DNA from: Mycolicibacterium sp. YH-1
Lineage (GTDB): Bacteria > Actinomycetota > Actinomycetes > Mycobacteriales > Mycobacteriaceae
DNA: 64,000 nt
Assembly: GCF_022557175.1 (NCBI RefSeq)
Contig: NZ_CP092915.1
Location: 2,790,001 to 2,854,000, forward strand
Direction of reading: 5' to 3'
Shown here: piece after piece, positions 53,578 to 63,981 of the stretch
How the letters are laid out: each line of letters opens with the position of its first letter
Numbering within the stretch: the stretch's first letter is position 1
The notes under the pieces: model-generated
Told to the model about the DNA's origin: nothing
Seen by the model: the letters and a program-made list of their open reading frames with translations, nothing else
The model's database searches: none
Made by a program: the position numbers and the translations under genes

Positions 53578-54653
53578 GACAGATACTCATCGCCGTCGGC
53601 ATCGCGCTGGCGGTGTCGATACTCCTGACACCGGCACTGATCCGGGTGTTCACCCGACAGGGGTTCGGCCACGAGATCCGCGAGGACGGGCCGCCGAGCC
53701 ACCAGAAGAAGCGTGGCACGCCCTCGATGGGTGGCGTCGCGATCCTGGCGGGCATCTGGGCCGGCTACCTCGGCACCCACCTGGTCGGCCTCGCGCTCGA
53801 CGGTAAGGGGCCGTCGGCATCGGGTCTGCTGGTGCTGGGGCTGGCGACCGCTCTGGGCGCCGTCGGGTTCATCGACGACCTGATCAAGATCCGCCGGTCC
53901 CGCAACCTCGGGCTGAACAAGACCGCCAAGACCGTCGGTCAACTGGTGGCGGCGGTGCTGTTCGGCGTGCTGGCACTTCAATTCCGCAACGCCGACGGTT
54001 TGACGCCGGGCAGCCCCGAACTGTCCTATGTCCGCGAGATCGCCACGGTGACGCTGGCTCCTGCGGTGTTCGTCCTGTTCGTCGTCGTGCTGGTGAGTGC
54101 GTGGTCCAACGCGGTGAACTTCACCGACGGTCTCGACGGTCTTGCCGCGGGCGCGATGGCAATGGTCACGGCCGCCTATGTGCTCATCACGTTCTGGCAG
54201 TTCCGCAACGCGTGTGCGACGAGTCCGGGGCTGGGCTGTTACAACGTGCGCGACCCACTCGACCTCGCGCTGGTCGCCGCCGCGACCGCGGGTGCCTGTA
54301 TCGGCTTCCTGTGGTGGAACGCCGCGCCGGCCAAGATCTTCATGGGGGACACCGGATCGTTGGCACTTGGCGGCATCATCGCCGGGTTGTCGGTGACCAG
54401 CCGGACCGAGACGTTGGCGATCGTGCTTGGCGCGTTGTTCGTCGCCGAGGTCACCTCGGTCGTGGTTCAGATCCTGGCGTTCCGGACCACCGGTCGCCGC
54501 GTGTTCCGAATGGCTCCGTTTCACCACCACTTCGAGTTGGTCGGGTGGGCCGAGACCACGGTCATCATCAGATTCTGGTTGCTGACAGCGATCGCCTGTG
54601 GATTGGGCGTCGCTCTCTTCTACAGCGAGTGGATATCCACCGTCGGAGCGTGA
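53574..54653 (+). CDS. murX: Phospho-N-acetylmuramoyl-pentapeptide transferase
   Basis: A 359-residue membrane enzyme (MraY family, called MurX in mycobacteria) forming lipid I from UDP-MurNAc-pentapeptide and decaprenyl phosphate. Seen: ~10 helices, [18 protein letters not shown], the catalytic [31 protein letters not shown] and [12 protein letters not shown], and the HHHFE-type loop [11 protein letters not shown]. It ends at a TGA (54651-54653). In related genomes murD starts immediately here; see the relic at 54691. Confidence 0.97.
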   Translation: MRQILIAVGIALAVSILLTPALIRVFTRQGFGHEIREDGPPSHQKKRGTPSMGGVAILAGIWAGYLGTHLVGLALDGKGPSASGLLVLGLATALGAVGFIDDLIKIRRSRNLGLNKTAKTVGQLVAAVLFGVLALQFRNADGLTPGSPELSYVREIATVTLAPAVFVLFVVVLVSAWSNAVNFTDGLDGLAAGAMAMVTAAYVLITFWQFRNACATSPGLGCYNVRDPLDLALVAAATAGACIGFLWWNAAPAKIFMGDTGSLALGGIIAGLSVTSRTETLAIVLGALFVAEVTSVVVQILAFRTTGRRVFRMAPFHHHFELVGWAETTVIIRFWLLTAIACGLGVALFYSEWISTVGA

Positions 54654-54690
54654 CCCGGTCTGGCCGTGCTCTGAACGAGACCTTCACTTT

Positions 54691-54810
54691 GGGCGACACG
54701 CGCCGGATGTCCGGCCGATCCTGCGTGTGACGGGGGAGGATTTTGGGGTGCAGGGGACAGCTGAGTCTTGTGATGTTCTTGTGACTCATGTGATTGACGT
54801 GGCCGGGTAG
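54691..54810 (+). pseudogene. murD: murD relic (C-terminal fragment of UDP-MurNAc-L-alanine:D-glutamate ligase)
   Basis: Between murX and ftsW only 157 bp remain where a ~1.45-kb murD is expected. One frame reads, from 54694, RHAPDVRPILRVTGEDFG then VQGTAESCDVLVTHVIDVA and a TAG at 54808. This follows the part of mycobacterial MurD that I recall as RHAPDVPVVQVVAGEDTG and CVLDVA, about 60 residues before its C-terminus. The Mur ATP loop, the N-terminal UDP domain and the QFTGYADRG C-terminal motif are absent. No start codon or ribosome site suits it. No other MurD-like ligase lies in the window. A functional murD must be elsewhere, or the assembly is wrong here. Confidence 0.72.
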
Positions 54811-56439
54811 GTGACGATGCCCGCATTGCTGTCCCGGTTACGACTGCGCATGCCGTTCGGCCGGCAACCCGAACCCGCCGCCGATGGCGCCGCCCCCGCC
54901 ACCGCGCCCGTCGTCCCGCGCACCCGCGTCGGCGCCTGGCTGAGCCGCCCGATGACGTCATTCCACCTGATCATCGCCGTGGCCGCATTGCTCACCACAC
55001 TCGGCCTGACCATGGTGCTGTCGGCATCTGGCGTGTACTCCTACGACTTTGACGGCAGCCCATGGGCAGTCTTCGGCAAACAGGTGCTGTGGACGCTCGT
55101 CGGGCTGGTCGCGTTCTACATCGCGCTCCGCATGCCGGTCAGCCTCATGCGGCGCCTCGCATTTCCCGGCTTCGCCCTGACGATCGTGCTGCTCGTCCTG
55201 GTGCTCATCCCCGGAATCGGCAAGATTGCCAACGGCTCCCGCGGCTGGTTCGTTTTCGGTGGGCTCTCGATGCAGCCATCGGAGCTGGCGAAGATCGCCT
55301 TCGCGATATGGGGAGCACATTTGCTGGCCTCGCGCCGCATGGAACGCGCATCACCGAAGGAGATGCTCTTCCCACTGGTTCCCGCCGCGGTCATCGCGCT
55401 GTTTCTCATCGTGTTGCAGCCCGACCTCGGCCAGACGGTGTCGCTGGGCATCATCCTGCTCGGCCTGCTCTGGTTCGCAGGTCTGCCGTTGCGGGTCTTT
55501 GTAAGCTCACTGGTGGCGGTCATGGTGTCGGCGGCGGTGCTGGCGATGTCGGCGGGCTACCGTTCGACTCGCGTGCAGTCGTGGCTGAACCCGGGCGCTG
55601 ACGCGCAGGGGGCGGGCTACCAGGCCCGTCAGGCGCGCTACGCACTGGCCAACGGCGGTGTCTTCGGCGATGGCCTTGGACAGGGCACGGCCAAGTGGAA
55701 CTACCTGCCGAACGCGCACAACGACTTCATCTTCGCGATCATCGGCGAGGAACTGGGGTTCGTCGGCGCGATGGGTCTGCTGTTGCTGTTCGGCGTGTTC
55801 ACCTACACCGGTATGCGCATCGCGCGACGTTCCGCCGATCCATTCCTGCGCCTGCTGACCGCGACCACCACCTTGTGGATCCTCGGCCAGGTGTTCATCA
55901 ACGTCGGCTACGTGGTTGGCCTGCTACCTGTTACCGGTCTGCAGCTGCCGCTGATCTCAGCCGGGGGAACATCAACGGCGACAACGCTCCTGATGATGGG
56001 CATCATCACCAACGCGGCGCGACACGAACCCGAGGCCGTGGCGGCGCTTCGTTCTGGCCGCGACGACCGGATGAACCGGCTATTGCGTCTGCCGTTGCCC
56101 GAGCCCTATGTGCCGACTCGGTTGGAGGCCGCCAAGGACCGGCTGCGTTCGCGACCGAAGAGCACCGCCGACGCGAAGACCGCGAAGACCGCGAAGACCG
56201 TCAAGACGGCGAAGACCGCCAAGAACAGCAAGAGGGCGGCGGCACCCAAGTCTCCGGGCAGGGCTCGAGCCAAGGCCGATCCGGCGCGCAAGCCGCAGCC
56301 GGGGCGCGACGAGCGCAGGCGTACCGGCCATGCGGCCGACCGGCGGGTGGGGGGCGCAGGGCATCATGGAGGCCGTCAGAGCCAACAGAGCCAACAGGGC
56401 CGGCGAGCTCGCTCACTGGAAGGCCAGCGTTACGGGTGA
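54811..56439 (+). CDS. ftsW: Lipid II polymerase FtsW
   Basis: A 542-residue SEDS-family membrane protein that polymerises septal peptidoglycan together with PbpB. Seen: the [29 protein letters not shown] opening, [20 protein letters not shown], the [23 protein letters not shown] extracytoplasmic loop, [16 protein letters not shown] and [15 protein letters not shown] ~110-residue basic cytoplasmic tail has [11 protein letters not shown] repeats. The start is GTG 54811, immediately after the relic's TAG, or ATG 54817; no good Shine-Dalgarno sequence is seen. The stop overlaps murG. Confidence 0.95.
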   Translation: MTMPALLSRLRLRMPFGRQPEPAADGAAPATAPVVPRTRVGAWLSRPMTSFHLIIAVAALLTTLGLTMVLSASGVYSYDFDGSPWAVFGKQVLWTLVGLVAFYIALRMPVSLMRRLAFPGFALTIVLLVLVLIPGIGKIANGSRGWFVFGGLSMQPSELAKIAFAIWGAHLLASRRMERASPKEMLFPLVPAAVIALFLIVLQPDLGQTVSLGIILLGLLWFAGLPLRVFVSSLVAVMVSAAVLAMSAGYRSTRVQSWLNPGADAQGAGYQARQARYALANGGVFGDGLGQGTAKWNYLPNAHNDFIFAIIGEELGFVGAMGLLLLFGVFTYTGMRIARRSADPFLRLLTATTTLWILGQVFINVGYVVGLLPVTGLQLPLISAGGTSTATTLLMMGIITNAARHEPEAVAALRSGRDDRMNRLLRLPLPEPYVPTRLEAAKDRLRSRPKSTADAKTAKTAKTVKTAKTAKNSKRAAAPKSPGRARAKADPARKPQPGRDERRRTGHAADRRVGGAGHHGGRQSQQSQQGRRARSLEGQRYG

Positions 56440-57566
56440 ACGACCCCGCGATTTCCGTGGTCCTCGCCGGTGGAGGCACCGCGGGACACGTGGAGCCGGC
56501 GATGGCAGTCGCCGATGCCCTGGTAGCACTGCATCCCGGTATCCGAATAACGGCTCTGGGCACCGAGCGTGGTCTGGAGACCAGGCTGGTGCCCGAACGT
56601 GGCTACGACCTGCGGTTGATTCCGCCCGTGCCACTGCCTCGCAAGCTGACCGGTGAACTGCTGCGCCTGCCGTTGCGGGTGCGATCATCTGTGCGCCAGA
56701 CCCGTGACGTCCTCGACGACGTGCAAGCCGACGTCGTGATCGGGTTCGGCGGGTACGTGGCGCTGCCGGCCTACCTGGCCGCCCGCGGCGGCGTGCTGCG
56801 ACGGCGGCCCATTCCGGTCGTCGTGCACGAGGCCAACGCCGCCGCCGGGTGGGCCAACCGGGTGGGCGCACGCACGGCGCAACGCGTTCTGTCGGCGGTG
56901 CCCGACCCCGGCCTGCGACATGTCGAAGTGGTGGGAGTGCCGGTCCGTCAGGCCATCACGGATCTGGACCGCGGCGCGCTGCGGGCGCAGGCCCGCGCGC
57001 ACTTCGGCTTCGACGCAGATGCCAGGGTGCTGTTCGTGTTCGGTGGGTCCCAGGGTGCGCAGTCGATCAACCGCGCGGTCGCCGGTGCCGCCGATGCCCT
57101 TGCCGCGGCCGGGATCTCGGTGCTGCACGCGCATGGGCCGAAGAACGTCCTTGACCTTCCCGAACCGCGGCCCGGTGATCCGCCATACGTCGCGGTGCCC
57201 TACCTGTCCCGGATGGATCTGGCCTACGCGGCCGCCGACCTGGCGGTCTGCCGGTCCGGCGCCATGACGGTGGCAGAGGTCAGCGCCGTCGGCCTTCCCG
57301 CCATCTACGTGCCGCTGCCGATCGGCAATGGCGAGCAGCGCCTGAATGCGTTACCCGTGGTCAATGCAGGGGGTGGGGTGCTGGTCGACGATGCCGACCT
57401 GACACCGTCATTCATCGCCGAGACCGTGGGAGGTCTGTTGTCCGATGAGCAGAGGTTGTCTGAGATGACGTCAGCGGCGGTGTCGGCCGGCCATCCCGAT
57501 GCGGCACGGCGAGTGGCCGAGGTGGCACTTGCCGTGGCTGGCGAGCGTCGGAGTCGGATCCGATGA
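56436..57566 (+). CDS. murG: UDP-N-acetylglucosamine--undecaprenyl-PP-MurNAc-pentapeptide GlcNAc transferase
   Basis: A 376-residue peripheral membrane GT-B (GT28) enzyme making lipid II. Seen: [107 protein letters not shown] 56436 overlaps the ftsW stop (GTGA); the long upstream frame lies over ftsW and is not coding. Its stop overlaps murC. Confidence 0.96.
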   Translation: MNDPAISVVLAGGGTAGHVEPAMAVADALVALHPGIRITALGTERGLETRLVPERGYDLRLIPPVPLPRKLTGELLRLPLRVRSSVRQTRDVLDDVQADVVIGFGGYVALPAYLAARGGVLRRRPIPVVVHEANAAAGWANRVGARTAQRVLSAVPDPGLRHVEVVGVPVRQAITDLDRGALRAQARAHFGFDADARVLFVFGGSQGAQSINRAVAGAADALAAAGISVLHAHGPKNVLDLPEPRPGDPPYVAVPYLSRMDLAYAAADLAVCRSGAMTVAEVSAVGLPAIYVPLPIGNGEQRLNALPVVNAGGGVLVDDADLTPSFIAETVGGLLSDEQRLSEMTSAAVSAGHPDAARRVAEVALAVAGERRSRIR

Positions 57567-58993
57567 GCGCCCGTGACCTGCCCGCTGAGTTACAGCGTGT
57601 GCACATGATCGGCATCGGGGGTGCGGGCATGTCGGGCATTGCGCGCATCCTCTTGGACCGTGGCGGTCAGGTGTCGGGATCCGACGCCAAGGAGTCGCGC
57701 GGGCTGGTTGCGTTGCGCGCTCGGGGAGCGTTGATCCGAGTCGGCCACGACGCCTCGTCGCTCGACATGCTGCCGGGTGGGCCAACCGCCGTCGTCAGTA
57801 CGCACGCCGCCATCCCGAAGACAAACCCCGAACTCGTTGAGGCGCACCGCCGGGGCATCCCGGTCGTGCTGCGGCCCGCGGTGCTCGCCAGCCTGATGGA
57901 CGGCTACACCACGGTCATGGTGACCGGCACTCACGGCAAGACCACGACGACGTCCATGGTCATCGTCGCGTTGCAGCACAGCGGTTTCGACCCGTCGTTC
58001 GCCGTCGGTGGTGATCTCGGGGAGGCGGGCACCAACGCGCACCACGGCAGCGGCGACTGTTTCGTGGCCGAGGCCGACGAGAGTGACGGCTCGCTGCTCG
58101 AGTACACCCCCGACGTCGCCGTCGTGACCAATGTCGACGCAGATCACCTGGACCACTTCGGAAGCGTCGAGGCCTACAACGCGGTGTTCGACCAGTTCGT
58201 CGCGCGGCTGCGGCCCGGCGGGTCGCTGGTGGTGTGCACCGACGACGCTGGCGGCGCAGCGCTGGCCGCGCGGTCCCGTGAACTGGGCGTGCGAGTACTG
58301 GCCTACGGCAGTGATAGGGCCGATGACCCGAATCTCGAAGCGAAGCTGGTGATTTGGACTCAGCAGGGCACCGGTGGCGTCGCGGAGATCGAACTCGCAG
58401 GCGAGTCCGGCCCGCGCGGTATGCGGTTGGCGGTACCCGGCAGGCACATGGCGCTCAACGCTTTGGGCGCACTGTTGGCTGCCCGTGCAGCGGGCGCCGA
58501 CGTTGCGGCCGTTCTCGATGGGCTCGCCGGTTTCGAGGGGGTGCGCCGCCGCTTCGAGGCGGTGGGCACCGCCGCGGGTGTGCGGGTCTTCGATGACTAC
58601 GCGCATCACCCCACCGAGGTGCGCGCGACGCTGGAGGCGGTGCGGGCCGTCGCGGGCGACGGGCGCTCGCTCGTCGTGTTCCAGCCGCACCTGTACTCGC
58701 GGACACAGACCTTCGCCCGCGAGTTCGGCCACGCGCTCGATCTGGCCGACGAGGTCTTCGTTCTCGATGTGTACGCCGCGCGAGAGCAGCCCCTGGCCGG
58801 CGTGAGCGGTGCGAGTGTCGCCGAGCACACCACGGTGAACACGCACTACGTGCCCGACTTCTCCGCGGTCGCCACTCGCGTCGCGGCCGCGGCCCGACCC
58901 GGTGACGTCGTCGTGACGATGGGGGCCGGTGACGTGACGCTGCTCGGACAGGAGATCCTGGTGGCGCTCGACGCACGGGCTCGGAATCCATGA
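57563..58993 (+). CDS. murC: UDP-N-acetylmuramate--L-alanine ligase
   Basis: A 476-residue Mur ligase, adding L-Ala to UDP-MurNAc: the step just before MurD. Seen: [21 protein letters not shown] at the start, the ATP loop [60 protein letters not shown] and [12 protein letters not shown]. The HMIG start and lack of MurD-specific motifs show it is MurC, not a shifted MurD. Overlaps murG and ftsQ by 4 nt each. Confidence 0.97.
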   Translation: MSARDLPAELQRVHMIGIGGAGMSGIARILLDRGGQVSGSDAKESRGLVALRARGALIRVGHDASSLDMLPGGPTAVVSTHAAIPKTNPELVEAHRRGIPVVLRPAVLASLMDGYTTVMVTGTHGKTTTTSMVIVALQHSGFDPSFAVGGDLGEAGTNAHHGSGDCFVAEADESDGSLLEYTPDVAVVTNVDADHLDHFGSVEAYNAVFDQFVARLRPGGSLVVCTDDAGGAALAARSRELGVRVLAYGSDRADDPNLEAKLVIWTQQGTGGVAEIELAGESGPRGMRLAVPGRHMALNALGALLAARAAGADVAAVLDGLAGFEGVRRRFEAVGTAAGVRVFDDYAHHPTEVRATLEAVRAVAGDGRSLVVFQPHLYSRTQTFAREFGHALDLADEVFVLDVYAAREQPLAGVSGASVAEHTTVNTHYVPDFSAVATRVAAAARPGDVVVTMGAGDVTLLGQEILVALDARARNP

Positions 58994-60024
58994 CCGAGCC
59001 ACGGGATCCCGCGGAGGCCGACGACCTACTGGAACCAGGCGGCGTACTGGAGTCAGACGATGTCGTGGAATCAGAGGTACCGGGATCGACTGACGCCGAA
59101 CCGGATCCGGACGACACCGCCGAGGCCCCGGAACCCGCAGCTGACACGCCCGAGGATCCCGCCGCTGGCCCCGGCGGTGCAGCCGAGGAACCCGAACCGG
59201 AACCGGACCACGAGGGCCCGCGTCGACGGGCACGACGGGAGCGGGAGGAGCGGCGTGCCGCACAGGCGCGGGCGACGGCCATTGAGGAAGCCCGGCGGGA
59301 GGCCAAGCGCAAGGTCGACGGCCGCACCGTCGCGGAGCCGAAACGCCCTGCCCGCGGCCTGATCCGGGGCTTGAAGGCGCTGCTGTGGTCCGCACTGATC
59401 AGCGTGCTGGCGGTGAGCCTTGGTCTGCTGCTGTACTTCACGCCGATCATGGCGGCGCGGTCCACGGTGATCACCGGTCTGGTGACGATCAGCCAGGAGG
59501 AGGTCGAGCAGGCCGCCGCCGTCGCGCCCGACACACCGCTGCTGCAGATCGACACGGATGCGGTCGCCGAACGGGTCGCGACGATCCGGCGGGTGGCCAG
59601 CGCCAGGGTGCAGCGCGAGTACCCGTCCACATTGCGCATCACCATCGTCGAACGCGTCCCCGTCGTGGTCAAGGACTATCCCGACGGTCCGCATCTGTTC
59701 GACAGGGACGGTGTCGACTTCGCCACGGCGACACCGCCGCTGGGCCTGGCCTATCTCGATGCCGACAATCCCGGCCCCAGCGATCCGCCGACGAGGGCGG
59801 CGCTGGAGGTCCTGCTCGCACTGCGGCCTGAGGTGGCTGGACAGGTGAGTCGCGTCGCCGCTCCGTCGGTCGCGTCGATAACGCTGACGCTGTTCGATGG
59901 CCGAGAGGTCATCTGGGGCACCACGGATCGCACGGAGGAGAAGGCGCTCAAACTCGGCGCGCTCCTGACTCAGCCGGGTCAGACCTACGACGTCTCCAGC
60001 CCGGACCTGCCGACGGTCAGGTGA
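58990..60024 (+). CDS. ftsQ: Cell division protein FtsQ
   Basis: A 344-residue divisome scaffold: an acidic, Pro/Asp/Glu-rich cytoplasmic region (1-80), a basic coiled stretch, one membrane helix (about 130-152), the POTRA domain ([19 protein letters not shown] onwards) with [28 protein letters not shown], then the beta domain ([13 protein letters not shown]). Length and layout match mycobacterial FtsQ (Rv2151c). ATG 58990 overlaps the murC stop. Confidence 0.95.
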   Translation: MTEPRDPAEADDLLEPGGVLESDDVVESEVPGSTDAEPDPDDTAEAPEPAADTPEDPAAGPGGAAEEPEPEPDHEGPRRRARREREERRAAQARATAIEEARREAKRKVDGRTVAEPKRPARGLIRGLKALLWSALISVLAVSLGLLLYFTPIMAARSTVITGLVTISQEEVEQAAAVAPDTPLLQIDTDAVAERVATIRRVASARVQREYPSTLRITIVERVPVVVKDYPDGPHLFDRDGVDFATATPPLGLAYLDADNPGPSDPPTRAALEVLLALRPEVAGQVSRVAAPSVASITLTLFDGREVIWGTTDRTEEKALKLGALLTQPGQTYDVSSPDLPTVR

Positions 60025-60214
60025 CGCCGTACACGCGTCTGAGGCGAAAATGCTCGAAAACCTTCGGCGCGCCTGCGCAGATGTACTCCGAACTCGCCCT
60101 ACCGTTCTGTTTGCGCGGAACTACTTGACATAACTCTAAGCCTATGGTTCAGGTTGAGGGTTTTGATCGAGGGTTCCGGCACCACGAAAGGCAACCCAGG
60201 GAGGAACGGGACCC
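60025..60214 (+). promoter_or_regulatory. ftsQ-ftsZ intergenic region with probable ftsZ promoters
   Basis: 190 bp without a gene. TTGACA (60125-60130) is followed by TAACTCTAAGCC and TATGGTT; exact -10 choice is unclear because spacing to TATGGT is only 12 bp. Several promoters are known ahead of ftsZ in mycobacteria, so more than one start is likely. A strong GGGAGGAAC ribosome site precedes the ATG. Confidence 0.5.
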
Positions 60215-61357
60215 ATGACGCCCCCGCACAACTATCTCGCCGTCATCAAGGTCGTCGGCATCGGTGGCGGCGGCGTGAATGCCGTCAACCGGATGATCGA
60301 ACAGGGTCTGAAGGGCGTTGAGTTCATCGCCATCAACACAGACGCGCAGGCGCTGTTGATGAGTGATGCCGACGTCAAGCTCGATGTCGGGCGCGACTCC
60401 ACCCGAGGTCTGGGTGCAGGCGCCGACCCGGAGGTCGGGCGCAAGGCCGCAGACGACGCCAAGGACGACATCGAGGAACTGCTCCGCGGTGCCGACATGG
60501 TGTTCGTCACCGCAGGCGAGGGTGGTGGCACCGGAACGGGTGGCGCGCCCGTCGTCGCGACCATCGCGCGCAAGCTCGGTGCGCTCACCGTCGGCGTGGT
60601 CACTCGGCCGTTCTCCTTTGAGGGCAAGCGGCGGAGTAATCAGGCCGAGGCCGGTATCACCGCGCTCCGCGAGAGCTGCGACACGCTGATCGTCATCCCC
60701 AACGACCGTCTGCTCCAGATGGGCGACGCGGCAGTGTCCTTGATGGACGCGTTCCGCAGCGCTGACGAGGTGCTGCTCAACGGTGTTCAGGGCATCACCG
60801 ACCTGATCACCACGCCCGGACTGATCAACGTCGACTTCGCCGACGTCAAGGGTGTGATGAGCGGCGCGGGCACCGCGCTGATGGGCATCGGTTCGGCGCG
60901 AGGCGACGGTCGGGCGCTCAAGGCCGCGGAGATCGCGATCAACTCGCCGCTGCTCGAGGCCTCGATGGAGGGCGCACAGGGTGTGCTGCTGTCGGTCGCC
61001 GGTGGCAGCGATCTCGGACTGTTCGAGATCAATGAAGCGGCATCGCTTGTGCAGGACGCCGCCCACCAAGACGCGAACATCATCTTCGGCACGGTCATCG
61101 ACGACTCGTTGGGCGACGAGGTCCGGGTCACAGTGATCGCGGCCGGGTTCGAGGCCAGCGGACCGAACCGCAACCCGGTTGTCGGTGGTACGGGGCAGGG
61201 CATTGTGCCCGGCCGCGCGGGCAAGGTCACCTCACCGTTCGTCGAATCCGCCGATCCGGCGAGTGTGCCGCTGCACACCAACGGCGCCACGGTGAGCATC
61301 GGCGGCGGTGGCGATGACGACGACGATGTCGACGTCCCGCCCTTCATGCGGCACTGA
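60215..61357 (+). CDS. ftsZ: Cell division protein FtsZ
   Basis: A 380-residue tubulin-like GTPase forming the Z-ring. Seen: [21 protein letters not shown], the tubulin signature [31 protein letters not shown], and [18 protein letters not shown]. The C-terminal linker ends with [17 protein letters not shown]: five Asp before the conserved VPPF tail. In M. tuberculosis the equivalent Asp cluster is the reported contact for the basic FtsW tail and SepF, both encoded here. Confidence 0.98.
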   Translation: MTPPHNYLAVIKVVGIGGGGVNAVNRMIEQGLKGVEFIAINTDAQALLMSDADVKLDVGRDSTRGLGAGADPEVGRKAADDAKDDIEELLRGADMVFVTAGEGGGTGTGGAPVVATIARKLGALTVGVVTRPFSFEGKRRSNQAEAGITALRESCDTLIVIPNDRLLQMGDAAVSLMDAFRSADEVLLNGVQGITDLITTPGLINVDFADVKGVMSGAGTALMGIGSARGDGRALKAAEIAINSPLLEASMEGAQGVLLSVAGGSDLGLFEINEAASLVQDAAHQDANIIFGTVIDDSLGDEVRVTVIAAGFEASGPNRNPVVGGTGQGIVPGRAGKVTSPFVESADPASVPLHTNGATVSIGGGGDDDDDVDVPPFMRH

Positions 61358-61392
61358 GAGCTGGCAGCGTCGCTACGCGAATACTTGGAACC

Positions 61393-62097
61393 GTGACCGT
61401 ACGCATTCGTCGGGTAACCACGACCCGCGCGGGCGGGGTCTCGGTGGCCCCATTCGCATCCTTCAATCTCGGTGATCACGTCGGCGACGATCCCGCGGCC
61501 GTGGCCGCCAATCGACTTCGGCTGGCGAAGGCCACCGGGCTCGGTCCTGATCGCGTGGTGTGGATGAACCAGGTGCACTCCGACCGTGTCGTCGTCGTGG
61601 ACGGTCCCGGTGCGGTCGACGGCGACGCCGACGGTTTGGTGACCACCACTCGGGGTCTGGCATTGGCCGTCGTGACCGCCGACTGTGTTCCGCTGCTGTT
61701 GTCCGATGCTCGCGCCGGCGTCATCGCCGCCGTGCACGCGGGCCGGGTCGGCGCGCAGAACGGCGTGGTGCTTCGCGCCGTCGAGACGATGGTCGACAGG
61801 GGAGCGCACGCCGAGGACATCTCGGTGCTGCTCGGGCCCGCGGTCAGCGGGACCAACTATGAGGTGCCCGAGGCCATGGCAGCTGAGGTCGAGGCTGCGT
61901 TGCCGGGCAGTCGCACCGTCACCGGTCGCGGCACCCCTGGCCTGGATCTGCGGGCCGGGATCGCAAGACAGCTCACGGGTTTGGGTATCTCGGCGATATC
62001 GGTTGATCCGCGGTGCACGGTCGACGACCCGAACCTGTTCAGTCATCGGCGCGATGCGCCCACCGGCCGACTGGCGTCGTTGGTGTGGATGGAATGA
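61393..62097 (+). CDS. Multicopper-polyphenol-oxidase-like/purine nucleoside phosphorylase YfiH
   Basis: A 234-residue protein of the YfiH (DUF152/LACC1-like) family, now known to act on purine nucleosides in several organisms and linked to peptidoglycan maturation in some. Seen: TRAGGVSVAPFASFNLGDHVGDD, WMNQVHSDRVVVV, VVTADCVPLLLSD and AVHAGRVGAQNGVV with zinc-type His/Cys residues. GTG 61393. Between ftsZ and yggS in most actinobacteria. Confidence 0.9.
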   Translation: MTVRIRRVTTTRAGGVSVAPFASFNLGDHVGDDPAAVAANRLRLAKATGLGPDRVVWMNQVHSDRVVVVDGPGAVDGDADGLVTTTRGLALAVVTADCVPLLLSDARAGVIAAVHAGRVGAQNGVVLRAVETMVDRGAHAEDISVLLGPAVSGTNYEVPEAMAAEVEAALPGSRTVTGRGTPGLDLRAGIARQLTGLGISAISVDPRCTVDDPNLFSHRRDAPTGRLASLVWME

Positions 62098-62110
62098 CGG
62101 TGCACGAGGA

Positions 62111-62863
62111 ATGACATCACCACGCGAAGCCGAACTCGGTGCGGCGTTGACCGGGCTGCGGACCAGATTGCGCGATGCGGCGGATGCCGCCGGACGTGAC
62201 GTGAATGACATTGAATTGCTGCCTGTGACGAAATTCTTTCCGGCAGCCGATGTCATTTTCCTTCGGCGTCTTGGATGCGACGCATTCGGCGAATCCCGAG
62301 AGCAGGAAGCGTCGAATAAGGCCGCCGAAGTCGCGACCCAATTGGGTGGCGAATTGACCGAGCGCCCGATTCGCTGGCACATGGTCGGCCGCATACAGCG
62401 CAACAAGGCGAAGGCGGTCGCAGGCTGGGCCCACACCGCGCACTCGGTCGACAGCATTGCCTTGCTCCGTGCGCTGGGTCGCGCGTCGGTCGAGGCGTTG
62501 GCCGACGGGCGGCGCGAGGAAGCGCTGCGGGTGTACGTCCAATTGAGCCTCGACGGAGATGTTCAACGGGGCGGCGTTGACGCCCGAAACCGTGACGAGG
62601 TCGACGAGGTGTGCGCCGTCGCCGACTCGACCGACGGTCTGACGTTCGTCGGATTGATGGCCATTCCACCGCTGGATTCCGACGCCGATGAGGAGTTCGG
62701 GCGTTTGGCTGCCGAGCGGGAGCGGGTACAGACCAGCTACCAGCAACGGCTCGGTCTGTCGGCGGGTATGTCAGGCGACCTCGAGACGGCGGTCAAACAC
62801 GGGTCCACGTGTGTGCGTGTCGGAACCTCGCTTATGGGGCAACGGCCGCTAACGTCACCCTGA
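62111..62863 (+). CDS. PLP homeostasis protein (YggS/PLPBP family)
   Basis: A 250-residue single-domain TIM-barrel PLP-binding protein. Seen: [21 protein letters not shown] with the PLP lysine, [29 protein letters not shown] and [27 protein letters not shown] 62111 comes after the yfiH stop with 13 bp between. Codon use in 62205-62360 is more A/T-ending than its neighbours. It lies beside sepF as in many Gram-positives. Confidence 0.93.
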   Translation: MTSPREAELGAALTGLRTRLRDAADAAGRDVNDIELLPVTKFFPAADVIFLRRLGCDAFGESREQEASNKAAEVATQLGGELTERPIRWHMVGRIQRNKAKAVAGWAHTAHSVDSIALLRALGRASVEALADGRREEALRVYVQLSLDGDVQRGGVDARNRDEVDEVCAVADSTDGLTFVGLMAIPPLDSDADEEFGRLAAERERVQTSYQQRLGLSAGMSGDLETAVKHGSTCVRVGTSLMGQRPLTSP

Positions 62864-62928
62864 GTAGTCACTCCAGTCACATCTTCATCACAGACAACAC
62901 AAACCACAGTCTCCAGAAGGGTTCTGAG

Positions 62929-63594
62929 ATGAGCACACTTCACAAGGTCAAGGCCTACTTCGGTATGGCGCCCATGGACGACTATGACGACGAGTACTAC
63001 GAGGACGACGAGCGTTCGTCGCGCGGGGCATACCCGCGCCGGCCGCGCGACGAGCGCTTCGAAGACGACTCGTACGGTCGTATGGACGCTAGGGGTTATG
63101 ACGACCGTATGGGCGGACGCGAGTTCGAGCGAGAGTTCGGCCGCGACATGGAGCCCGCGCCAGCTGGCTACCGCGGCGGCTACGGCGAAGACGAGTCGTT
63201 CCGCGGCCGTCGCGAGTTCGAGCGGCCCCGCTTCAACACGCTGCGCGGTGCCACCCGTGGAGCGGTCGCCATGGAGCCGCGCCGGATGGCCGAACTGTTC
63301 GAGGCGGGCAGCCCGCTGGCCAAGATCACCACGTTGCGTCCGAAGGATTACAGCGAGGCCCGCACCATTGGCGAGCGCTTCCGTGACGGCACTCCGGTGA
63401 TCATGGATCTGGTGTCGATGGACAACGCCGACGCCAAGCGGCTCGTCGACTTTGCCGCCGGGCTGGCATTCGCCCTGCGGGGATCTTTCGACAAGGTCGC
63501 CACCAAGGTGTTTCTGCTGTCGCCATCGGGCACCGACGTCAGCGCTGAGGAGCGCAAGCGGATCGCCGAGGCCGGCTTCTACGCCTATCAGTAG
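62929..63594 (+). CDS. sepF: Cell division protein SepF
   Basis: A 221-residue FtsZ-binding membrane anchor. Residues 1-15 ([14 protein letters not shown]) form the amphipathic membrane-targeting helix. An Arg/Asp/Tyr-rich disordered linker (16-105) follows, then the SepF core ([29 protein letters not shown]...[28 protein letters not shown]). ATG 62929 has AGAAGGG 8 nt upstream; a longer frame to 62809 is unsupported. Confidence 0.95.
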   Translation: MSTLHKVKAYFGMAPMDDYDDEYYEDDERSSRGAYPRRPRDERFEDDSYGRMDARGYDDRMGGREFEREFGRDMEPAPAGYRGGYGEDESFRGRREFERPRFNTLRGATRGAVAMEPRRMAELFEAGSPLAKITTLRPKDYSEARTIGERFRDGTPVIMDLVSMDNADAKRLVDFAAGLAFALRGSFDKVATKVFLLSPSGTDVSAEERKRIAEAGFYAYQ

Positions 63595-63672
63595 GTCGAT
63601 GCTGGCCGGGTAGGCTGACGGCAATCCCTTCGTCTACCCGTATTCCGTGTGGCCCTGCGGTCACGCATTCTC

Positions 63673-63981
63673 ATGAGTGAGGTCGCCCAGTTGGCGCTGT
63701 TCTTCGAGATTCTGGGCTTCGCGCTGTTTCTCTTCTGGTTGTTGCTCATCGCTCGAGTCGTGGTCGAGTTCATCCGGTCCTTCAGTAGGGACTGGCAGCC
63801 GACGGGCTTCACGGTCGTTGTCCTCGAGATCATCCTGTCGTTGACCGACCCGCCGGTGAAATTGCTGCGTCGACTGATTCCGCAGCTCACGATAGGTGCG
63901 GTGCGATTCGACCTGTCGATCATGGTGCTGTTGCTGTTGGCGTTCATCGGCATGCAGATGGCCTTCGGCGCTGCGGCCTGA
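63673..63981 (+). CDS. YggT-family membrane protein (Rv2146c homologue)
   Basis: About 102 residues with two to three hydrophobic helices: LALFFEILGFALFLFWLLLIA, WQPTGFTVVVLEIILSLTDPPVKLLRRLIPQ and LSIMVLLLLAFIGMQMAFG. YggT proteins are dcw-linked and of uncertain function, usually next to wag31/divIVA, which would follow past base 64000. Start uncertain: GTG 63649, ATG 63673 or TTG 63691. Confidence 0.88.
   Translation: MSEVAQLALFFEILGFALFLFWLLLIARVVVEFIRSFSRDWQPTGFTVVVLEIILSLTDPPVKLLRRLIPQLTIGAVRFDLSIMVLLLLAFIGMQMAFGAAA

Noticed and set aside
54598..54810. A functional 70-codon gene between murX and ftsW
   Set aside because: Its start overlaps murX out of frame, it lacks a ribosome site, and its only recognisable part resembles an internal piece of MurD; it is better read as a relic.
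57563..58993. Possibility that this Mur ligase is the missing murD
   Set aside because: It has the MurC opening ([14 protein letters not shown]), MurC-type GTHGKTTT loop and [10 protein letters not shown]; it is clearly murC.
57590..59395. 601-codon minus-strand frame over murC and ftsQ
   Set aside because: Antisense to clear genes with no recognisable domains; typical of high-GC third-position shadows.
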